This document shows, one piece after another, positions 41,201 through 52,289 of a DNA stretch of 64,000 nt. The stretch covers positions 8,632,081 through 8,696,080 of the forward strand of contig NW_004454160.1 of the NCBI RefSeq assembly GCF_000283155.1, read 5' to 3'. The position numbers and the translations under genes are program-made. Source of the DNA: Ceratotherium simum simum. Lineage: Eukaryota; Chordata; Mammalia; Perissodactyla; Rhinocerotidae. The notes below the pieces were generated by a model. That model worked only from the letters and a program-made list of their open reading frames with translations. It was not told the DNA's origin and did not search any database. How positions within the stretch are numbered: the stretch's first letter is position 1; the number at the start of each line of letters is the position of its first letter.

Positions 41201-42410
41201 CATCTCTACCTGCTCTGACAGTGGTGCACTGCACCAGGCCTGAAACTTGCCATGTGACAGTAGCGGCTGGGTGGAAGCAGGGCAGGGCAACCTCCCCACA
41301 GAGGCTGAGAAAATCCCTAGGATGCCAGTGAACTAGACTCAGGCCCCAGATGCTCCCTTCTTTCCAAGAATAGAGTAAAGGGGCAGGCTACGCCAAAAGT
41401 CATCAGGAAAACGTCCAGGAACTCCTTGCATTATATCAAAGTCCTTGCAGGGTCAGAAAAGTATGAGCGCTCTCCAAGGTGCTGAAAATAGCGGCAGTCA
41501 CTATGTATGTACGAAAATGAGTTAGTGACCCTGTGTTTGATCATCACTGGATCTTTCGAAGGGTCAACAGGATAGATGCTTTATCTTCCAATCACTGTTT
41601 AAGTAAAGAAATAAACTGAGTTATGGAATTTCCTCCCTTTCTCCTGTCCTTAGGACAAGTTGGTATTAAGCTGTAGAAGTAGCATTCATGTCATCTGTGG
41701 AGTGACCCATACTTCCTGGAGGAGGAGGAGTGGGAAAGGGCCCTGAAGATATCTGAATCCTTGGAAGCCCTGGTTAGTATTGTATTAGTCATAGGTATAG
41801 AAGGAGGGAGAGAGAGTGGGAGGAATGCTCTGAGTAATCTTTCCTTCCTATCTACCCAACATCAATGCTCTGTCAGATTTGTAGGATTTGGAAAACAGTA
41901 GGATTTGGATAAAAGGAAAATATCATGGTAATTAAAAACTCGGATATACAGTCTTATAGTTTGAATTTTATACACCCATATGTATTACTTAGTATTGGGT
42001 GTGGCTCCAAGCAAGAGAAATAATCATGGACTGACAGGAGTTAATTTTTCCTCACATAAGTCCAGAGGTAGGCAGTGTAAGGGTGATGAACCTCCTCAAG
42101 AATGTTATTTAGGGCTCAGGTTCCTTTTATCTTCTTTATATGGCTTCTTAGCATGTTGTTTTCATTCTTGGGTTTGCAAAGTGGGTGCTGCAGCTCCAGA
42201 CTTCATGTCCATGTTTTGGGAAGGAAGAATGAGTGAGGAGCATGGTAGATTAATCTGTCTCTTTAGAAAATGTTTCCAGGAGATTCACCCAGGAACTTTG
42301 ACTTACATCTTATTGACCAGACTCTCTTATTGCAAGAGAATGTATTAAAGACAACATTTTAACTTTTTAATCTCTATAGTAGAGGAAGGCAAGGGAGAAG
42401 CAGGTAGGAA
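41201..42410. other. Non-coding stretch with one possible interspersed repeat
   Basis: 41201-41950 is unrecognised. About 41960-42345 (GACAGGAGTTAATTTTTCCT, CAGGTTCCTTTTATCTTCTT, GCTGCAGCTCCAGACTTCAT) resembles a common mammalian repeat I cannot name; the 122-codon frame at 41980-42348 lies inside it. Confidence 0.35.
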
Positions 42411-42414
42411 ATGC

Positions 42415-42570
42415 CTCATTATCTGTGCGACCTGTAGAATCACTTCTTTTCATGCCCCTATAAAATGGGGATGATACTGCCTACCCTGTAGAGTTGTTTT
42501 GAGGGATTAATTGAGATAATGTGTGATAAATCCTTATCACAGTGCCTGGCATCTCTTAAGCTCTCTACAA
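42415..42570 (+). repeat. MIR SINE fragment
   Basis: CCTATAAAATGGGGATGATA, AGAGTTGTTTTGAGGGATTA and ATCACAGTGCCTGGCATCTC are MIR landmarks. Confidence 0.85.
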
Positions 42571-42930
42571 ACTTAAAAAAAAAAACCCACACACACAGTA
42601 TGTTAGACCTTTTTTCATGGACTGTGGAGAGAAAGAAATACACAGTTCAGAACAGGGTCACAGCCTCTCATCCTAGGACTTCTCAGTTAGCTGGAAACTT
42701 GGGGGAATTCTGGGAATTTATATTGATAACCTCTATGGATGGCAGCTGCAATCAATACCAGGGACCTTGATCTCCTAGCAGTGATAGTTACTGCACACAG
42801 AATATTTAAGAATGCACCCTTTTGACATGATGTTTTTGATGATCTGTCTCCCTGTCATAATTGTGTCCCTGAAGAGCTGTGAGTAAAGAAAAACTTGGTT
42901 GATACATTTGGATGTGTAATTGGTGGGTCT
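42571..42930. other. Unique non-coding sequence
   Basis: Begins with a short A run and a CA-rich tail (42574-42599). Otherwise nothing recognised. Confidence 0.4.
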
Positions 42931-42934
42931 GGAT

Positions 42935-43115
42935 GTGTGACCTTGCTCTCCCACTTAATCTCATTGTGACCTTGGTGTAAACCTCTCTGGACTTCAGTTT
43001 ACTTACCTGTAAATTGGAGATATAACAACCCTTACCCACCTCACAAGATTTTGGAGATCACATGAGGCAGTATATGCTAAAACTCTTTGTAAATTATAGG
43101 TATACAAATAAAATG
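42935..43115 (+). repeat. MIR SINE fragment
   Basis: TAAACCTCTCTGGACTTCAG, TTACTTACCTGTAAATTGGA, CACCTCACAAGATTTTGGAG and a TATATGCTAAAACTCTTTGT tail follow MIR order. Confidence 0.85.
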
Positions 43116-43450
43116 CCAGCTTTAAAACATATGGAAGCAGCAGGAGAGTGCACTGAAGAAGGTGGGGACTTGGTGACTCTCGTCTGCGAGAAGACTCCTT
43201 TCTCGCTGTTAATACATTCATCCAAAGAGGCCCAACCACTCCCATTTCCTCTAGATCTGGGGACACGGGCCCAGACTAGGCAAAATGCGGAGTGGACAAT
43301 TTGTCCTCTCCCTACTCTGCCCATTCTGTGACCACCCCTCCTGCTGCACCAGGACATTCATGTACTGCAACTCTCTCCAGCATATCAGACTCAGCTCCTG
43401 TGTGTTCAGCAAGAGGACAAGAAGGGCTACAAGTGCAGGCAAAGAGAAAA
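43116..43450. other. Unique non-coding sequence
   Basis: Six overlapping frames of 60-90 codons on both strands lie here, which means few stop codons rather than a gene. Nothing recognised. Confidence 0.4.
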
Positions 43451-43454
43451 TTAA

Positions 43455-43665
43455 TTTTGTTGAGCCCTAACATGTGCTGGGCCCTATGCTGGGTGCTCTA
43501 CATGTCGTCTATATTTTAGATCTCAATACCCTCTTTTCAGATACATATTTTATACATATATATAATTTTTAAAATGAGAAAAGTGAAGCTCAAAAAGGTT
43601 AAGCAACTCACCCATGGTTACACAGCTAGTAAGAGGTCAGAGTCAGTACGAAATCTAACTCTCCA
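43455..43665 (-). repeat. MIR SINE fragment
   Basis: ACATGTGCTGGGCCCTATGC, AAGTGAAGCTCAAAAAGGTT, CACCCATGGTTACACAGCTA and GTAAGAGGTCAGAGTCAGTA are the MIR complement, with an extra AT-rich ATATATATAA stretch inside. Confidence 0.9.
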
Positions 43666-43714
43666 GCTAAAGAGATCATAGAGCATCAGTTGGGGACAGT
43701 TTGCCCAGCATTGT

Positions 43715-43830
43715 CATTTTAGGGATGACAATTTTAAGGGTTAGAGCAATGAGGCACCTTGCCCAAGGTCACACAATGATATTAGCAGGGCTGGAATTGG
43801 ATCCTGGATCTCTGAATGGTCAAACTAGAC
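43715..43830 (-). repeat. MIR SINE fragment
   Basis: GGCACCTTGCCCAAGGTCAC, ACAATGATATTAGCAGGGCT and GGAATTGGATCCTGGATCTC match the MIR complement. Confidence 0.8.
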
Positions 43831-44165
43831 ATTTTCCTACTGTGTGATCATGCAGTCCTGATGGTAGAGTTTCAGACATCAGCTGAGGGATGGGAATGGA
43901 GTCTCAGGACAGCAGGGCCACTTACCCACCTGAAATCAGACCAAGAGGCCTTGTAGCAGGTGATGGGGTTCCTACTGGACAGAATATTGACAGAGAGTCT
44001 TCTGCTCCCTTTGAAAATACATCTCCTCAGAGAGGGCCTACCAACACTTGCTTCAGCTTTCAATGAGGATCCAGGGAGAGGAGGTGGAAAGAGGGGGGAA
44101 TAGGAGAGAAATGAAAAGCAAGAGAAAGCAAAACAAGGCAAGGAAAAAATCAATGCCTCATTGCA
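43831..44165. other. Unique non-coding sequence
   Basis: Purine-rich on the plus strand at 44075-44150. The 132-codon minus-strand frame (43872-44270) reads through it and into the conserved-looking block; it shows no known domain. Confidence 0.4.
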
Positions 44166-44169
44166 AGCA

Positions 44170-44460
44170 GGTGGGAGCTGCGGTTGTGATGAATATTTAC
44201 CGTGCAGCAGTCTAATGATTTTAGAAATGTTTTTGCGACTGTACTGAGTGCTTGTGGGATTGTTTTTCAAGAAATAAAATACATTAAAGCTCAGTCATTA
44301 AGAGCTTAAAGGAGGAGGGAGTGCAGGCTCCAAGCCCATTAGCATACCCTGTAGTTAAGTAAGGGCCTCATTCCTAATGCATTTTTAATTTATTCTGTTT
44401 TGTAAAATAAAACTTTAAACTGCTCCTTGTACCATCAAATTTGTAGGCATCTCCCAAGCC
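44170..44460. promoter_or_regulatory. Candidate conserved non-coding element (homeodomain/POU sites)
   Basis: Repeat-free block with TCTAATGATTTTAG, CAGTCATTAAGAGCTTAAAG, CCATTAGCATAC (44336-44347) and CCTAATGCATTTTTAATTTA. These are dense TAAT and POU-like elements in a pattern typical of deeply conserved enhancers. Conservation was not measured. Confidence 0.4.
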
Positions 44461-44820
44461 TGTCCCCAGCCACTGAGCTCTGGCGAGCTGCAGGGTGGTC
44501 ACAGCTGAGCTGAGGCCCAAGTGGCCTCCTGCCCTGGGCTTGCAGCTGGCTCCACCCAGCCAGGCTCTTTGCAGGAGCCCCTGCCTAGTTTCTCCTTGCT
44601 GGGGAAGCCTTTCAGCACTGCGGGGGTTGCTGCTGGAGAGGGGAGGGAAGGATTTCAGGCTAAATGTAGAGCACGGTGGTTTAGTCCCTTAGAAAGTCTG
44701 TGCGTATAGGAAGAAAGTGAGACCCTGGGATGAGGGACCCCTAATGAAGGAATTCGCCTCTGAGGACTTTGGAGACCCAGGAGAGCCTCCCTGCCTGAGA
44801 AATAAGAAAGGGGGACACGA
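44461..44820. other. Unique, GC-richer non-coding sequence
   Basis: No CpG island, promoter or recognisable product. Two overlapping frames of about 62-65 codons are uninformative. Confidence 0.4.
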
Positions 44821-44824
44821 ACTC

Positions 44825-45000
44825 CAGAAACCTGAAATGCATTAGCTCATCTAATTCTCTCAACAGCCCCAGGAAGTAGGCATTCTTTTCTTATTATACA
44901 AGGAGAGACTATGGCTTAGAATGGCTAAGTCACTTGTTTAAGTTCAGATAATAAGTGACAGTGTTCACCTTCTGGTTCAGGTTAGGCTGACTCCAGAGCC
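44825..45000 (-). repeat. MIR SINE fragment
   Basis: ATTAGCTCATCTAATTCTCT, CAACAGCCCCAGGAAGTAGG and GGCTAAGTCACTTGTTTAAG match the MIR complement. Confidence 0.85.
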
Positions 45001-45204
45001 AGGCAACGGGGAGGGCAGGAGAAGGAATAATAAGATGGCCATATAAGGATCCTTTCCAGCTCCATTAGAGAATTTTGAACCAGATATAAAACTTGCCTTT
45101 CCTCCTAAAAAAGACAGGAAAGCTACTTGCCTGAAGTACAGTTTACAAAGTCCATTTGGACTTTTCTTTTTATCTTCCATTCCTACCTAGTCTCTTCCTA
45201 TAAA

Positions 45205-45512
45205 TCTGCCCCTTCTTTCCTTTAGGTCTCTGCCCAAATGTCTCCTTCTCAGAGACGTCTTCCCTGACCACTCACATGAAAGAGCCCTCCCACCACCACC
45301 CAGGATCCCAGCCCCTTATCCTGCTTTAGTTTCCTCTGTAGCACCTTTCACCCCCAGACTTATCATATTTACTTGTTTATTTGCTGATTTTCAGTCTCCC
45401 TGACTAGGCTGTAAGCCCTGTAGGCAAAGGTTTCATCTTTTTTGTTGTGTCTAGAAAAGTGTCTGGCATATAGTAGATGCTCAATAAATAATCGCAGAAT
45501 GAATAAATGAAC
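45205..45512 (+). repeat. L2 LINE 3' end
   Basis: TCTCTGCCCAAATGTCTCCT, CAGAGACGTCTTCCCTGACC, GACTAGGCTGTAAGCCCTGT, TGTCTGGCATATAGTAGATG and CTCAATAAATAATCGCAGAA with an ATGAATAAATGA tail follow L2 in full order. Confidence 0.95.
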
Positions 45513-45694
45513 TCCCTAAGCCTTGGACCCATCCCTCTCAATACAATTAACTGGTGGCAATTTGTGGGTGACAGTAACTGATCTGTATCAGCTTGGGAAG
45601 ATTGTACAAGAAGTTGATATTTCCAAGGACAAATGCCCTCAAAGTAGACTCATAGATTCTCTGGATTCACACGATACCTCAAAGATTAGCCAAA

Positions 45695-45790
45695 CCAACA
45701 TTCTAATTTTAGAGATGAAGAAGCAGCCCAGAGAGGTAAAGTGATGTTCCCAAAGTCACATAGCTTGTCAACTCAGGTCTTCTTATGCCC
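45695..45790 (-). repeat. MIR SINE fragment
   Basis: GATGAAGAAGCAGCCCAGAG, AGGTAAAGTGATGTTCCCAA and AGTCACATAGCTTGTCAACT match the MIR complement. Confidence 0.8.
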
Positions 45791-46550
45791 AATCTGATTC
45801 TCTCTCAGCACACTAGGCAAACTGCCACTGGGGTCAGGACCCAAATCTCTGACGGCATCTGAGGTATTTTCAGAGATCTGCACATCTTCCAGACTCTGTG
45901 GGAAGCCTGGGTCAGTTCTACAGTTGAGATAGGTTATCAGGTTAGGAGAGGTGAGGAGGTGAGACCCTTGCTGAACCAGGCAGAGATGTCCAGATAGTGT
46001 GGGTGTATGCCCATTCCTCGTGTCTGCTTGCTAACACCACCTAACATAGCCCACACACCTGGCTGGTTGTGACCACAGGTGCAATAGGAAGCTGCCTTCT
46101 TGGTATAATTTCTGAGGCTCTGGGAAGGACCCCTTACTCCATATCTGCTTTTCCACAAAGCCTGAAAGTCTTCTAACAGAATGCAAAGCCTGCCACACCA
46201 CAATGAGAAAGAGGCAAGTCTTCACAGAGAAGGAGGACCACATTGACTTCAAGTCACTGAGAGGGGTAAGTGACTAGTAGATCACATACTGGTTCCCTAT
46301 GAAGTGACAGGTAAGCATGTTCATGATGTAAGTGGGGGGAGACCCGTCTCTCCCACCGCAAACCTGCTACATACTCCAGGTCCCCCTTGCTCCCTCCCTT
46401 GCCTCTCCAGATAGAGTCTGCTGCTCTGTCTCCCAACCCCACCTTGGGCACCCAAGTCAGGATGCTGGCCCAGGAGACACCTGGCTGCCTCAGAGGAGCC
46501 ACTTCCCTTGGAAGAGATTTCTGGGTTTGCAATTAACTCTGAGGAAAAAA
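45791..46550. other. Unique non-coding sequence
   Basis: Overlapping frames of 70-92 codons on both strands, no recognisable product and no recognised repeat. Confidence 0.4.
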
Positions 46551-46557
46551 TACACAT

Positions 46558-46680
46558 TTATTAAACATCTACCTGTGTTCAACATTATGTTGGCTGCTTT
46601 CACATAGTTTTCCAACCACAGAAGGCAAGTGAGATTATCTCAATTAAAAGATTAGAAATCCTAGGCTCAGAATGGTTCTT
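46558..46680 (-). repeat. MIR SINE fragment
   Basis: TTATTAAACATCTACCTGTG, CTTTCACATAGTTTTCCAAC and GGCAAGTGAGATTATCTCAA are a worn MIR complement. Confidence 0.65.
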
Positions 46681-46984
46681 AAACTTGAGCTAGTAGACAC
46701 AGACCTGGCCAATCCAGGCAGCTCTGATCCTGAAGCAAAGAGACTCCCTCTTTGACAAACTGACTGCAGTGACTGGGAGGTGTGGTGGCCCCACTGAGCC
46801 TCTCCATCCTGGGGAGCGTCTCAGGGAGTCGTCTCAGTGAGCATCCTTGAAGGAGTTGATCTGTGGGCCACAGGGAGGAGGACTGCCAAGAAAATCCTTT
46901 GAGGCAAAAGCAATTACCACCTCCAGCTTTTACTGTCACGGTGATCCATGAAGCCAGCTCAGGGCCCAACACAACCACCCTCTG

Positions 46985-47060
46985 ATCTGGGGAAGATGCA
47001 TATTAATGGGGCAGATTACCGGGCCGAACTTAATTGCTGTTTTTAATCTTCATTACTGGT
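46985..47060. promoter_or_regulatory. POU/homeodomain-like site cluster
   Basis: ATGCATATTAATG (46996-47008) resembles a POU half-site joined to a homeodomain site. AGATTACC and CTTAATTGCTG follow within 40 bases. Candidate enhancer core; inferred from motifs. Confidence 0.3.
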
Positions 47061-47347
47061 GAGAAAGCAGTGGACAGACCCACAGACTTTCTTTTCCACA
47101 TACCAGGAAATGAGCGCCAGCCTCAGCGGGGCCAAGTCCAGTACCTAGTGGCCGGGTCTGCTCTCTCCCATACCACCTGGATTTTCTCCTGGGGTGCGAG
47201 AAGCTTCCTCCTCACCTGTGATGAAAAAATCTTTTCTATTTCTATTCTTTTTTTCTCTCGATAGCCCTACCTCTCCCCTACCTCTGGTATTTTTCAGCTT
47301 GGCTCACACTTTATTTTCAGGATACCAATACCAACAAGTCACTTTTT

Positions 47348-47362
47348 GATTTCCATAGCAAC
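47348..47362 (+). promoter_or_regulatory. RFX X-box-like site
   Basis: ATTTCCATAGCAAC (47349-47362) matches 12 of 14 positions, counting the two free ones, of the RFX X-box GTTNCCATGGNAAC. X-boxes serve ciliary and neuronal genes; a target cannot be named from this window. Confidence 0.35.
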
Positions 47363-47934
47363 TTGCTGCACACAAGTTTGTTGAGAAAATAACCCACAAG
47401 TGCATGATGCTGGTAGTAATTGGGTGGGGGAAATGGCCTCCACTAACAATCAGCTCTGGGTCCCGTGCTGACCCTCTGGGGAACGTAGCCTATTAGAAAG
47501 TCAGGCCTTTCAGCTCAGGAATCTAGCCTGTATGTTCAATTGCTTTACCTGAAGAAGAAAAATCATAAATTTGGAAAAATTTGTGGTAGAGACAGCTTAT
47601 GGTAGAGACAACTGGGGCAGAATGACTACAGGACATGGCATGACAATGAGTGAGGAAGGTCTGGGAGGAAGTAGGTGTGAGAGGATGAGGGATTTAATGA
47701 GATCAGAAAGTAAGTCTTTGATGAACCTAACCCAAATTGGGAAGCAAGAGAACACCCAGGCCAGGTGAATCCATCTATAAATCAGTTTGTCTATTTCCTG
47801 CCTCTGTGTAGCGTTACCTGTCACTCAGCACAGTCAGCCAGGATTTCCTCTAACCTGGGAGAGTACTGAGGAGAGGGATCACAAGGGGGATCTGAGGTCA
47901 CAAGAAACTATCTGGTCTAACGGCCTAGTATTTC

Positions 47935-48035
47935 ATGAGAGGAAATGAAGGCCCACAGAGATGAAGTGATTTGTATGTCATAGAGCGATCCTGTGGTGAA
48001 GACGGAGCTGGAGTCTGGGTTTCTGAACTTTAAGT
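47935..48035 (-). repeat. MIR SINE fragment
   Basis: GAGAGGAAATGAAGGCCCAC, AGAGATGAAGTGATTTGTAT and GGAGCTGGAGTCTGGGTTTC match the MIR complement. Confidence 0.75.
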
Positions 48036-48061
48036 TGAGATGCATTTAATAAATGCCTCCA

Positions 48062-48132
48062 CTCACTTATCCATCCACCCATCTACCCACTCACCCATCC
48101 GTCTATCCACCTACCCATCCATCCATCCAACA
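48062..48132. repeat. (ATCC/CACC)n tetranucleotide microsatellite
   Basis: About seventeen imperfect CCAT/CCAC/TATC-type tetramers from ACTCACTTATCCATCCACCC onward, ending in three perfect ATCC units. Confidence 0.9.
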
Positions 48133-48254
48133 TTCCTTTCCTAAACTTAAAGAGCTAGAATTCTAACATATTTGGAACAAGAATTTCTGATTGGATGGTT
48201 GTAATTTTATTGTTGGCACTAAATTATGTTCGTAATCTCCTGGCCACTTATTTA

Positions 48255-48722
48255 ATATGAACCCAGGGCAACTCCCGAAAGGACCTTCTATCCATGAAAA
48301 GATGAATGGATACACAAAATATGGTGTATCCACACAGTGGAATATTACTCGGGGAATAAAAGGGAATCAAGTACTGATACCTGCTACAATGTGGATGAAC
48401 CTTGAAAACATTACACTAAGCAAAAGACACCAGACATGAAAGATCACATATTATATGATTCCATTTACACAATGAAATATCCAGAATAGGTAAATCCACA
48501 GAGACAGAATGCAGATTTGTGGTTGCCAGGGATTCATTAGCTGGATGGGGAGTGACTGTCTAATAGGCACGGGGTTTTCTTTTGGGGTGATAAAACACAC
48601 TTTGGAACTTGATATAGCAGGTGGTTGCACAACACTGTGAATGTACTGAATACCACTGAAATGTACACTTTAAAATGGTTAATTTTAGGTTATGTGAATT
48701 TTACCTCTAATTTAGAAAAAAA
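48255..48722 (+). repeat. L1M LINE 3' end
   Basis: AAAGATGAATGGATACACAA, GTGGAATATTACTCGGGGAA, GATGAACCTTGAAAACATTA, GTGGTTGCCAGGGATTCATT and GAAATGTACACTTTAAAATG follow an L1M 3' UTR to its A-rich end. It is the only sizeable plus-strand L1 in the right half. Confidence 0.9.
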
Positions 48723-48896
48723 GGGACTTTCAATTACCTTCAGGTCCTGGACTAGTGTAGAGGTAGGAGAAGGGAGTGCATCCACTAGGCTACAACCAGG
48801 AAGCTCTATGTGACCGCTTCTGAGCCTCAGGAACAGGGAGATTTTCCTACAGAAAGGGCACCCTAAATCCAAGAGGGCCAGCCTCTAAGGGATCCT

Positions 48897-48938
48897 GACA
48901 CCTGTGGGTCCTGTGGGCCCTGTGGGCCCTGTGGCCCC
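48897..48938. repeat. 9-bp minisatellite (TGTGGGCCC-type, about 4 units)
   Basis: Four near-identical CTGTGGGYC units. On the minus strand they read Gly-Pro-Thr repeats, which mimic collagen but are only the product of a 9-bp tandem unit. Confidence 0.75.
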
Positions 48939-49009
48939 AGGCCACAGCAGGGGGATTTGGCAGGCTCTTCCAGAAGCAAGGCCACAGTAAGCTAAGTGAG
49001 GAAAGGCCA

Positions 49010-49300
49010 CAGACCTAGAATTTAAAATAGAAATCTGAATTTTAAAACTCTCAACAGCTTTAGTTGCTGTCACTATTTTTAATAGATTTTTATCTCTTAT
49101 GCTTCAATTATTATCATTGTCACCAGCACATGGGGGAAATTTCAACGTGCCTGTTAAAAATGTCAAGTTTATTAGGCACTCACTCAAAGCTTAGTTAATT
49201 TTGTTGTTTTGTTCTCTCCTACCTCCAATTTTATTTATTTCTTGGTTGTGCATGCATGGCTAGTCTAAACGTACGGACTAATTTTTCTCCACTGGTTTTA
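49010..49300. promoter_or_regulatory. Candidate conserved non-coding element
   Basis: Repeat-free AT-rich block with TTCAATTATTATCATTGTCA, AAAATGTCAAGTTTATTAGG, AAAGCTTAGTTAATTTTGTT and a TGCATGCATGGC element. The texture resembles a developmental enhancer; unproven. Confidence 0.3.
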
Positions 49301-49695
49301 AAATACTTTAATGAATTCTGCAGAGGCTTGTAACTGGAATGAGTACAAGAGGGGCAAGGTTCCCCTGCAGATAGAGGGGAGAGGATGCCTGATGGTTCTG
49401 CCCAGGATGCCACCGGCTGGACCTGCCCCTGAGGAGAACAATTCTCTTCTCTCCAGTCAATATAAACCAATAGTCAGCTGTCACACCTGTGAGTCTTCAC
49501 CAGCTGGAGTCAGAGAGAGCTGGGTTGCACCAGGCACCTTCTTCAGGAGACACTTAATTCTGCCCACTGCAGGATCAATGGCTCTGATGTCTGCTCGGCA
49601 ATCTGCAAGGGCCACACAGTCTTTAGTGCATTGGTGTGGATAGTGAACTCCCAAGACAAGCTCTAGGAGGGGAAATTGGTGACTTTAAGGTGATT
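49301..49695. other. Unique non-coding sequence
   Basis: The 110-codon plus-strand frame (49311-49643) overlaps a minus-strand frame and has no recognisable product. Confidence 0.4.
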
Positions 49696-49699
49696 CATT

Positions 49700-50578
49700 A
49701 GCTGCCAATTCTCTATTTTAGGGTGTCCCTAGAAATCATGGTTTTCCTTCTGCTTTGTGTGTGTGTGGTCTAATGTTCTTTTCTCATTTTTCCGTTGGAG
49801 GTGTAGCTAATTCATTTTCAACTTTTTTTCTTTTCTAATGTAAGTTTCAAAGCTACAAACTTCACTGTAATTAATGTGTTAGCTGTACCCCACAAGTTTT
49901 GATATGTAGTATTTTTGTTATCAATCATTTCTAAATTTTTATTTTCATTATGATTTTTATTTGATCCATGAATTGTTTAGAAATGTATTTTCATTTTCCA
50001 AATGTATGGTCTTTTACTGGTTCCCTTTTTGTTATTAATTTCTAACTTAGTTGCATAATTGTCAGATAATGTGATCTCATGAAACTATTATTTCTTGAGA
50101 CTTCCTTTATGGTCTAGCCCCTAATCAATTTTTTTGTAACTAGTCCATGGGTGTTTGAAAAGAGTGTATTCCCCATTTAGTGGATGCAATATTCTGTATG
50201 TGTCCATTAGATCAAGCCTTTAATTGTGTTGTTCAAGCCTTATTAATCATTTCGTCTGCTGGATCTATCAACTCCCTAGAGAAGTATGTCAAAATCTCAC
50301 ACTTGATGATGGATTTTTCAATATCTTCTAGCAATTCCATCAAGCTTTATATTTATTGCAATTGCTGATATATTTAGATTGGTTTCTACCATTTTGTTTT
50401 ATGCTTTCTATTTTTCTGTTTCTCTTTTTTTTCCTCCTTTTTTGTCATCCTTTGGATTGATTGAAGTGCTATTTTTTTCTGCTACTCTATTCTTGTGGGT
50501 TTTGTTTTTTACACTAATCGTCTCTCTAGGTATATATGTTATTTTTTTGGTCTTTTATCCCTTATTTATTTATTTAGA
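49700..50578 (-). repeat. Old L1 LINE segment (ORF2-side, complement)
   Basis: TAACTTAGTTGCATAATTGT, CAGATAATGTGATCTCATGA, AATATTCTGTATGTGTCCAT, TAGATCAAGCCTTTAATTGT and GAAGTATGTCAAAATCTCAC follow the well-known complement of mammalian L1M sequence. Confidence 0.85.
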
Positions 50579-50579
50579 T

Positions 50580-50850
50580 TGAGACCTGACTTTTTTAGAG
50601 CAGTTTAAAGTTTGCCACAAATTTGAGGGGAAGGTACAGAGATTTCCCCACATACCCCCTGCCTCCACACTTGTGAAACCTCCCCCATTATCAGCATCCC
50701 TCACTAGAGTGGTACATTTGTTACAACTGATGAACCTACATTGACACATCATAATCATCCAAAGTCCATAGTTTACATTAGAGTTCACTCTTGGTGTTGT
50801 ACATTCTATGGGTTTGGACAAATGTATAACGACATGTACCCATCATTAGG
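50580..50850 (-). repeat. L1M LINE 3' UTR inserted in an older L1
   Basis: AGAGCAGTTTAAAGTTTGCC, GGAAGGTACAGAGATTTCCC, CATTATCAGCATCCCTCACT, TTGACACATCATAATCATCC and GGACAAATGTATAACGACAT are a clear L1M 3' UTR complement. It splits the surrounding L1, because the phrase TTGCTGATATATTTAGATT recurs on both sides (50367, 51268). Confidence 0.9.
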
Positions 50851-50879
50851 TTAAGCTACTTTTTATATTATTATTCTTT

Positions 50880-51990
50880 CATTTTTCCCTCTACCACTTT
50901 GAAAATTATGTCTTAAATGTGTATTCTTTTAGTGGTTGCCCTAGATACTATTTAGATTTTGAGGCTATGTTGTTAAAGGTATACAAATTTAGAATTCTTG
51001 CATCTTTCCAGTGATTTGAACCTATCACTGTGTAGTAATCCTCTTTATATCTAGTTAATGCTTTGCCTTACAGTTTATTTAATTTGATATTAATATACCC
51101 ACACCAGCTTTCTTATTGTTAGTACTTGCTTGGTAGTTCTTTTTTCATGTTTTCACTTTTAATTTTTGTGTCATTACATTGTAAACACCATTTACTTGGA
51201 TTAAAGAATCTAGTCTGGCAATCTTTTCCTTTTAACTGGAGAGTTTGTCAATGTATATTTATTGTGATTGCTGATATATTTAGATTTATGTCTCCCATTT
51301 TACTTTGTGCTTTCTATTTGTCCTTATTTTTCTTTCTCATTTTTTCTCTTTTCTCGCTGTCTTTAGGATTGATTAAAGTGCTTTTTTGTATTATTATTCT
51401 TCCATTTTATTCTCCACTTGAAAATTACGTTTTATATGGTTGTTCTTTTAATGGTTACCCTGGATATTTTAATATGCAGACTTAATTTAACAATGTCTAA
51501 AATTAAGCAGTATCTTTATCTTCCTCCCCCCAAATTTAAGAGCTTTAGAATGCTGTAACTCTCATTACCCCTTCTCCAGCTAAAATACAATTTTTGTCTA
51601 GTATTTTGAGTTATAGCTGTCTGCAACCTTACGATTTAGACATTGTTATTGTTGTTGCTTTATTCAATCCGTGTTTATTTAGATTTATCTATATATTTCC
51701 AATATAGTATTTCCTCATTCCTTCTCTATCTTAGACATTCCATCGGGAATCATTTTCCTTCTGCCTAATGTACATTCTTTACAATTTCTGTTAATAACAC
51801 TCATTTGTCTGCAAATATAGTTATTTCACCCTCATTCTCAAAAGATGATTTCACTAAGTATGAGATTCAAGTCATTCTCTCAGGACACTGAAGAAATTAT
51901 TCAACTATTTTCTGGCTTTCACTGTTACTGTTGAAAAGCCAGCTGCCAGTCTAATTACCATTCCTTTAAATGTGATCTGTCTGTTCTCTC
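50880..51990 (-). repeat. Old L1 LINE segment
   Basis: CCACACCAGCTTTCTTATTG, GTTTATTTAATTTGATATTA and TGGCTTTCACTGTTACTGTT keep the L1 complement order. The text at 51240-51420 echoes 50330-50480, so this may be a second, partly overlapping copy. Confidence 0.7.
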
Positions 51991-51999
51991 ACTTTTAAA

Positions 52000-52280
52000 A
52001 AATTAAGGTATAACATATTTTTTACTTTAACATACATAAATCATAAATGTACAGCCTGCTGAATTTTTACAAAGTGAACACACTCATCTAATCTTCCCTC
52101 AGATTTGAAAAATGAAAATAAAACCTTATCAGCACTCTAGAAACCTTCCTCAGTCATTACCTGCCTCCCCAAGGATAACGTTTTCATATCTGACTTCATA
52201 CCCCAGTTTTGCCTATTTCTGATCTGGATTTTTTTTTCCCTCTATCTTTGACGTTTTGCAGATTCACCCTGCTTTGTGTA
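52000..52280 (-). repeat. L1M LINE 3' UTR fragment
   Basis: AAATTAAGGTATAACATATT, AAATGTACAGCCTGCTGAAT and TTTTTACAAAGTGAACACAC belong to an old L1M 3' UTR complement. Confidence 0.7.
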
Positions 52281-52289
52281 GGCGAGGAT

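Larger units (their letters stand above)
46681..47930. other. Unique non-coding stretch with candidate regulatory sites
   Basis: No recognised repeat. It contains the POU/homeodomain-like cluster at 46985-47060 and the RFX-like X-box at 47348-47362, both listed separately. Confidence 0.4.

Noticed and set aside
42415..46680. Recurring similar segments that might suggest a spaced repeat array (CRISPR-like or tandem)
   Set aside because: They are independent MIR and L2 copies in both orientations with irregular spacing and strong divergence. CRISPR arrays do not occur in such genomes.
48885..49073. Collagen-like Gly-Pro-Thr repeat in a minus-strand frame
   Set aside because: It comes from a 9-bp minisatellite of four units (48897-48938); there is no flanking collagen-like or exon-like sequence.
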